NCBI GenBank assembly: GCA_041601535.1
Contig: JBFIHZ010000126.1
Span: 1-10,044, forward strand
Direction of reading: 5' to 3'
From: JBFIHZ01 sp041601535
GTDB taxonomy: Bacteria > Pseudomonadota > Gammaproteobacteria > Xanthomonadales > SZUA-36
Length of the DNA stretch: 10,044 nt
Shown here piece by piece: positions 6,026 to 10,044 of this stretch; positions within the stretch are counted from its first letter, which is position 1, and each line of letters starts with the position of its first letter. Under the pieces are notes generated by a model, which saw only the letters and a list, made by a program, of their open reading frames with translations, had not been told where the DNA came from and made no database searches. Both the position numbers and the translations under genes were made by a program.

Positions 6026-6967
6026 ATGAAGCCTACTGCAACCCAGGCCCTTTTGGCCAGTAAAGCCGGTTTGATAATGGCAAAGTACCAGCGCATTGTT
6101 ACCCGCCGCTACCGGCCCGCCCTGTTGGTTGCCCTGGCTTTTACCGCGATGTTTGCGTCGTTCCTGCTGGGCCGTGAAACGGCCACTTCCAATCATCAGC
6201 TGAAACAGGCCATGGCCAGCCTGCAACTGGACATCATGTTGCAGCGGCGTGACGTTGACCGCGTGTTGCAGGATAACCGCAGCACCATCAACGCTTTGGC
6301 TGTGCGTCTGGCTGAGCTGCAGGCCGCTTCAACCCGCATTGACGCCATGGGGGAACGGCTGGCGCAGATGGGGCAACTGACCCTGGACGAGTTTGACTTC
6401 AACCGGCCTGCGCCGGTCGGTGGCCCGGCAGATCCGGTCAGTTCGATGGCCGCCAGCGAAGAAGAACTGCAGGGTTCCATTGCATATTTGGGTGAAAAGC
6501 TGCGCCGGCAGGCATCGCAACTGGACGCCTTGCAGGCCCTGATGGTTAACCGTCAGTTTGAGAACGATCTCACCCCTACCGGTTGGCCGGTGCGCAAAGG
6601 TTGGATTTCTTCACGGTTTGGCGAACGCAACGATCCCTTCACCGGTCAGCGCGCCAATCATCGTGGCCTGGACTTCGCCGGTACCCGCGGCAGCGAGGTT
6701 GTCAGCGTGGCCAGCGGCGTGGTGGTATGGGCAGGCAACCGGCGTGGCTATGGCAAGACCGTTGAAATTGATCATGGCAACGGCTACCAGACACGGTACG
6801 CACATGCGGAAAGCCTTGAAGTGGAGCCTGGAGACCACGTAACGGCGGGCCAGCTGATTGCCAGGATGGGCAGCACCGGGCGCGCATCAGCACCCCATGT
6901 GCATTTTGAGGTATTGCAGAACGGCGTTACGGTCAACCCGCAGAAATTTGTCAGCCAATTGCGCTGA
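6026..6967 (+). CDS. Membrane-anchored M23 (LytM-type) peptidase
   Basis: This is a zinc endopeptidase predicted to cut peptide bridges of peptidoglycan in the periplasm. The 313-residue protein has a basic N-terminus, one membrane helix at about 31-48 (PALLVALAFTAMFASFLL), a helical and probably coiled-coil stretch at about 55-117, a second short helical part near 144-178, and a LytM domain at about 187-309. All active-site residues are present: H212 and D216 in NHRGLDFAG, H260 in YAHAE, and H291 and H293 in APHVHFEV. It should therefore be catalytic, unlike the degenerate EnvC/NlpD activators. The ATG at 6026 has GAGGAG at 6008-6013, 12 bases away and rather far. An ATG at 6077 (residue 18, before AKYQRIVTRRYRP) is an alternative that would free 54 bp from dciA. 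An M23 gene just before secA is a recurring arrangement in related bacteria. Confidence 0.93.
   Translation: MKPTATQALLASKAGLIMAKYQRIVTRRYRPALLVALAFTAMFASFLLGRETATSNHQLKQAMASLQLDIMLQRRDVDRVLQDNRSTINALAVRLAELQAASTRIDAMGERLAQMGQLTLDEFDFNRPAPVGGPADPVSSMAASEEELQGSIAYLGEKLRRQASQLDALQALMVNRQFENDLTPTGWPVRKGWISSRFGERNDPFTGQRANHRGLDFAGTRGSEVVSVASGVVVWAGNRRGYGKTVEIDHGNGYQTRYAHAESLEVEPGDHVTAGQLIARMGSTGRASAPHVHFEVLQNGVTVNPQKFVSQLR
6074..6102 (-). promoter_or_regulatory. Possible dciA promoter inside the M23 gene
   Basis: On the reverse strand GTAACA (6102-6097) is separated by 17 bp from CATTAT (6079-6074), which has a TGC just upstream. Each hexamer matches consensus at four of six positions. The predicted start near 6067 would give a 44-nt leader for dciA. 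Such matches arise by chance, but a dciA promoter must lie inside the M23 coding region because the start codons are 2 bp apart. Confidence 0.3.
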
Positions 6968-7262
6968 ACCCGCGGCGGGGCCCAGGTAAATCATCGAAAA
7001 TCCGAATTACTCCCCATGCCTTGCATCCCGCCGGAATGACCCCACATTCGGCTAGGGAATCCACGATTGAATTTGTGGCGCTGTTGCGTCCTGCGTGGTG
7101 TGTTGCCGATTCCCGGAAAGCCGCTGAATGAGTGTATTATCGGATGCTGCACGCCCGAGATACCCTAGCCATGGAGCCGACAGGCAGCCTGCTTGCCCGG
7201 GATGGGCATGCGAATTCACACAATAAAATGACACAATCAACTCAATCCGGTAGTGAACTCTG
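6968..7262. other. 295-bp gap between M23 gene and secA
   Basis: No recognised gene lies here. A CCCG/CGGG stem just after the M23 stop has no T-run. TATTAT at 7135-7140 is a possible -10 for secA, but no -35 is at a proper distance, so I call no promoter. Near the right end are short frames that run up to secA. No SecM-like signal peptide with an arrest sequence is seen. Confidence 0.5.
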
Positions 7263-7263
7263 A
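7171..7263 (+). other. Possible 30-codon leader ORF coupled to secA
   Basis: ATG at 7171 opens a 30-residue frame (MEPTGSLLARDGHANSHNK...) whose TGA at 7261-7263 overlaps the secA ATG as TGATG. In-frame starts also exist at 7132 (GTG), 7144 and 7228. None has a clear ribosome binding site. The overlap would suit translational coupling, and secA itself lacks a clear Shine-Dalgarno sequence, but no codon evidence or homology supports the peptide. Confidence 0.25.
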
Positions 7264-9977
7264 TGCTGAACAAGGTATTTACAAAATTACTGGGTAGCCG
7301 AAATGATCGGCTGGTCAAGAAAATGGGCAAGGCGGTACAGGCGATTAATGACCTGGAGCCCACGTTTCAGTCAGTCAGCGATGATGAGCTGAAAGCCCGG
7401 ACGGAAGAATTGCGTGAGCGGCACGCCAACGGTGAGTCGCTGGACAGCCTGTTACCGGAAAGTTTCGCCCTGGTGCGTGAGGCTTCAACCCGCACACTGG
7501 GCTTGCGCCATTACGATGTGCAGCTGATCGGTGGCATGGTTCTGCACCGCGGCATGATCGCGGAAATGAAAACGGGTGAAGGTAAAACCCTGATGGCCAC
7601 GCTGGCGGTTTACCTTAACTCGCTGACCCGTAAAGGTGTTCACGTGGTCACCGTGAACGATTACCTGGCACGCCGCGATGCCGAGTGGATGCGGCCCGTT
7701 TACGAAGCCCTTGGCATTACCGTGGGTGTCGCCGTACCGGGCATGACTCCCGCCGCCAAGCGGGCTGCTTATGCCTGCGATGTGGTATACGCCACCAATA
7801 ATGAACTCGGTTTCGACTACCTGCGTGACAACATGGCCTTTTCTGCTGACCAGAAAAGCCAGCGCGAACGCTATTTCGCGATTGTCGACGAGGTGGACTC
7901 CATCCTGATTGACGAGGCCCGCACGCCGTTGATCATTTCCGGTCCGGCGGACGAAACGCCGCAATTGTATGTGCGTATCAACCAGCTGATCCCGAGCCTG
8001 AAAAAAGCCGAGGTAATCAACTCCGCAGACGGCGAGGTGGGTGAGGGCGACTTCACCATCGATGAGAAGCAGAAACAGGTTTATCTCACCGAAGAAGGCA
8101 TGGGCCACGTGGAAGATCTGATGGTGCGCAACGGGCTGTTGAAAGCGGAAGACAGCCTGTATAACGCCAACAACCTGAACCTGGTGCACCATCTCAACGC
8201 CGCCCTGCGTGCCCACCACCTGTTCCATAAGGATGTGGATTACATCATCAAGGATGGCGAGGTGGTCATCGTGGATGAGTTCACTGGCCGCACGCTGGCC
8301 GGACGGCGCTGGTCGGAAGGCCTGCATCAGGCCATCGAAGCCAAGGAAGGGGTGCCGATTCAGAAAGAAAACCAGACGCTGGCCTCCATTACCTTCCAGA
8401 ATTATTTCCGTCTGTACGAGAAGCTGGCCGGCATGACCGGTACCGCGGATACAGAAGCATACGAGTTCCAGTCAATTTATGGCCTGGAAGTTGTGGTCAT
8501 TCCCACCCACAAACCGATGATTCGCGATGACAAGGACGACCTGGTTTTCCTCAAGGCCGAAGCCAAGTACCAGGCCATAATCGAAGACATTAAGGACTGT
8601 GCGGAACGAGGCCAGCCGGTACTGGTGGGCACCACCTCGATTGAAACCTCAGAACTGATTTCAGGGCTGCTGAAGAAGCAAAAGATTCCGCATGAAGTGC
8701 TCAATGCCAAGCAGCATGAGCGCGAAGCCCATATTGTGGCGCAAGCCGGACGTTCCGGAGCGGTCACCATCGCCACCAACATGGCTGGCCGCGGCACCGA
8801 TATTGTGCTGGGTGGCAACCTGAATGCCGAGATCGAAGCCCTGGGTGAAAACCCGGATCCGGCCAAGGTGGACGCCATTCGCAAGGATTGGGAAAAACGC
8901 CACGAAGCGGTGTTACAGGCTGGCGGTTTGCATATCATTGGCACCGAGCGGCATGAATCCCGCCGCATCGACAACCAGTTGCGCGGCCGCTCCGGACGCC
9001 AGGGCGATCCGGGCTCGTCCCGCTTCTACCTGTCGCTGGAAGACAGCCTGATGCGCATTTTTGCATCCGACCGCATGTCATCCATGATGCAGCGGTTCGG
9101 CATGAAAGAAGATGAGGCCATCGAGGCCGGCATGCTAAACCGCGCCATCGAAAATGCCCAGCGCAAAGTAGAAGCGCATAACTTTGACGTGCGCAAACAT
9201 CTGCTGGACTACGACAACGTGGCCAATGATCAGCGGCGCGTGGTGTACCAGCAGCGCAACGAATTGATGGAAGCCGAGGAAATTGGCGACACCATCGCGG
9301 ATATGCGCGACGAAGTATTCAACCACACCATTGATCAGTTCATCCCGCCCGGCAGCATTGACGAACAATGGGACCTGCCCGGGCTGGAAAAGGCGCTGGA
9401 AGGTGAGTTCGGTATCCATCTGCCGCTGCACGACTGGCTGAAGGAGGATGAGCAGCTGCACGAGACCACGCTGCGTGAACGCATCCTGGCCGAGGTTGAC
9501 GCGCATTTCAAAGGCAAGGAAGAGCAAACCGGCGCGGAAGTGATGCGGCATTTTGAAAAGGCCCTGATGCTGAACGTGCTGGACCAGAAATGGAAAGACC
9601 ACCTGGCCAGCATGGACTACCTGCGCCAGGGTATTGGCCTGCGCGGCTATGCTCAAAAGCAGCCGATGCAGGAATACAAGCGTGAATCGTTTGATATGTT
9701 TACCGAGCTGCTGGATAACATCAAACACGAAGTCGTGCGTATCCTGGCCCGGGTGCAGGTCAAGGCCGAAGAAGATGTTGAGGCCGTTGACGCCCAGCGC
9801 CGCAGCGATGCCGCGCTGCAATACCGCCACGACGACGCTTCGCCGGCCGCACAGCCCGCCGCGCCAAACGCCGATGTGGATACCTATGTGCGCGAAGGCC
9901 GCAAGGTAGGCCGCAATGAACCCTGTCCCTGTGGTTCAGGCAACAAGTACAAGCATTGTCATGGAAAGCTGGCGTAA
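7263..9977 (+). CDS. secA: Preprotein translocase motor ATPase SecA
   Basis: SecA drives unfolded preproteins through the SecYEG channel with ATP hydrolysis. It is 904 aa (E. coli 901). The start LNKVFTKLLGSRNDR aligns with the E. coli N-terminus and fixes the ATG at 7263. Walker A MKTGEGKT is at 102-109 (K108), Walker B and DEAD-like DEVDSILIDEAR at 209-220. The preprotein cross-linking domain follows, then the second motor domain with GRGTDIVLGGN and RRIDNQLRGRSGRQGDPGS. The helical scaffold and wing domains come next. A variable acidic and Ala/Pro-rich linker leads to the zinc-binding tail NEPCPCGSGNKYKHCHG, with C888, C890, C899 and H900, which binds SecB and phospholipid. There is no clear Shine-Dalgarno sequence; only GG at 7249-7250 and GTGA nearer the ATG are seen. 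Confidence 0.98.
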   Translation: MLNKVFTKLLGSRNDRLVKKMGKAVQAINDLEPTFQSVSDDELKARTEELRERHANGESLDSLLPESFALVREASTRTLGLRHYDVQLIGGMVLHRGMIAEMKTGEGKTLMATLAVYLNSLTRKGVHVVTVNDYLARRDAEWMRPVYEALGITVGVAVPGMTPAAKRAAYACDVVYATNNELGFDYLRDNMAFSADQKSQRERYFAIVDEVDSILIDEARTPLIISGPADETPQLYVRINQLIPSLKKAEVINSADGEVGEGDFTIDEKQKQVYLTEEGMGHVEDLMVRNGLLKAEDSLYNANNLNLVHHLNAALRAHHLFHKDVDYIIKDGEVVIVDEFTGRTLAGRRWSEGLHQAIEAKEGVPIQKENQTLASITFQNYFRLYEKLAGMTGTADTEAYEFQSIYGLEVVVIPTHKPMIRDDKDDLVFLKAEAKYQAIIEDIKDCAERGQPVLVGTTSIETSELISGLLKKQKIPHEVLNAKQHEREAHIVAQAGRSGAVTIATNMAGRGTDIVLGGNLNAEIEALGENPDPAKVDAIRKDWEKRHEAVLQAGGLHIIGTERHESRRIDNQLRGRSGRQGDPGSSRFYLSLEDSLMRIFASDRMSSMMQRFGMKEDEAIEAGMLNRAIENAQRKVEAHNFDVRKHLLDYDNVANDQRRVVYQQRNELMEAEEIGDTIADMRDEVFNHTIDQFIPPGSIDEQWDLPGLEKALEGEFGIHLPLHDWLKEDEQLHETTLRERILAEVDAHFKGKEEQTGAEVMRHFEKALMLNVLDQKWKDHLASMDYLRQGIGLRGYAQKQPMQEYKRESFDMFTELLDNIKHEVVRILARVQVKAEEDVEAVDAQRRSDAALQYRHDDASPAAQPAAPNADVDTYVREGRKVGRNEPCPCGSGNKYKHCHGKLA

Positions 9978-10044
9978 ACGGCTGGCGCCGTGATCATGTG
10001 CAAGGGCCTGTAACCGGCCCAGGTCCAGCGCTGGCTTAACGTTA
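9978..10044. other. Downstream of secA: two small stems, no gene seen
   Basis: ACGGC-TGGC-GCCGT (9978-9991) and GGGCC...GGCCC (10004-10020) are 5-bp GC-rich inverted repeats directly after the secA stop. Neither is followed by a T-run within the window, so a standard intrinsic terminator is not shown. No start of a following gene can be identified before the edge. Confidence 0.35.

Noticed and set aside
6968..7262. secM-type gene before secA
   Set aside because: No frame encodes a signal peptide or an arrest motif like that of SecM; the only frames are very short.
7485..8327. Reverse-strand 280-codon frame in secA
   Set aside because: It is antisense to the conserved SecA motor domain, with no recognisable domain; a codon-bias shadow.
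9135..9830. Reverse-strand 231-codon frame in secA
   Set aside because: It is antisense to the SecA C-terminal half and shows no recognisable domain or start signal.

Overview
The window is a housekeeping stretch of a gammaproteobacterial chromosome: the distal end of the division and cell-wall (dcw) cluster and the genes that follow it. The order is ddl (3' part), ftsQ, ftsA, ftsZ, lpxC, a reverse-strand DUF721/dciA gene, an M23 peptidase gene and secA. The protein features (E. coli-like FtsQ end, FtsZ tail DYLDIPSFLR, LpxC and SecA residues at E. coli positions) and the ftsZ-lpxC-dciA-M23-secA order fit Pseudomonas or Oceanospirillales-type Gammaproteobacteria. The genus cannot be fixed from the sequence. 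The DNA is moderately GC-rich by eye.

Region 1 (1-3942) holds tightly packed + strand genes. ddl and ftsQ overlap by 4 bp, ftsQ and ftsA abut, and ftsZ follows after a 124-bp gap with a strong ribosome binding site. These genes link the last cytoplasmic dipeptide step of peptidoglycan synthesis (Ddl) to the divisome (FtsQ in the membrane, FtsA as membrane anchor, FtsZ as the ring polymer).

Region 2 (3943-4666) is an unusually long 724-bp gap between ftsZ and lpxC and is the least ordinary part of the window. It contains two full and one partial copy of a GC-rich unit repeated at exactly 120 bp, each with a strong hairpin. An AT-rich control region follows, with three TTGTTA elements spaced exactly 11 bp apart, the last merging into a perfect 11-bp-arm dyad. 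An extended -10 promoter and a good ribosome binding site then lead into lpxC.

Region 3 (4667-7262) has lpxC (first committed step of lipid A synthesis), dciA on the opposite strand (replicative helicase loading) and a membrane-anchored M23 peptidase with a complete active site. The dciA and M23 start codons are divergent and only 2 bp apart, so each gene's control signals would lie inside the other.

Region 4 (7263-10044) is full-length secA, the preprotein translocase motor. It lacks a clear Shine-Dalgarno sequence, and its ATG overlaps the stop of a short upstream frame (TGATG). No mobile element, CRISPR array, tRNA or rRNA gene was seen. I found no undescribed multigene system; the notable signals are regulatory and repetitive.
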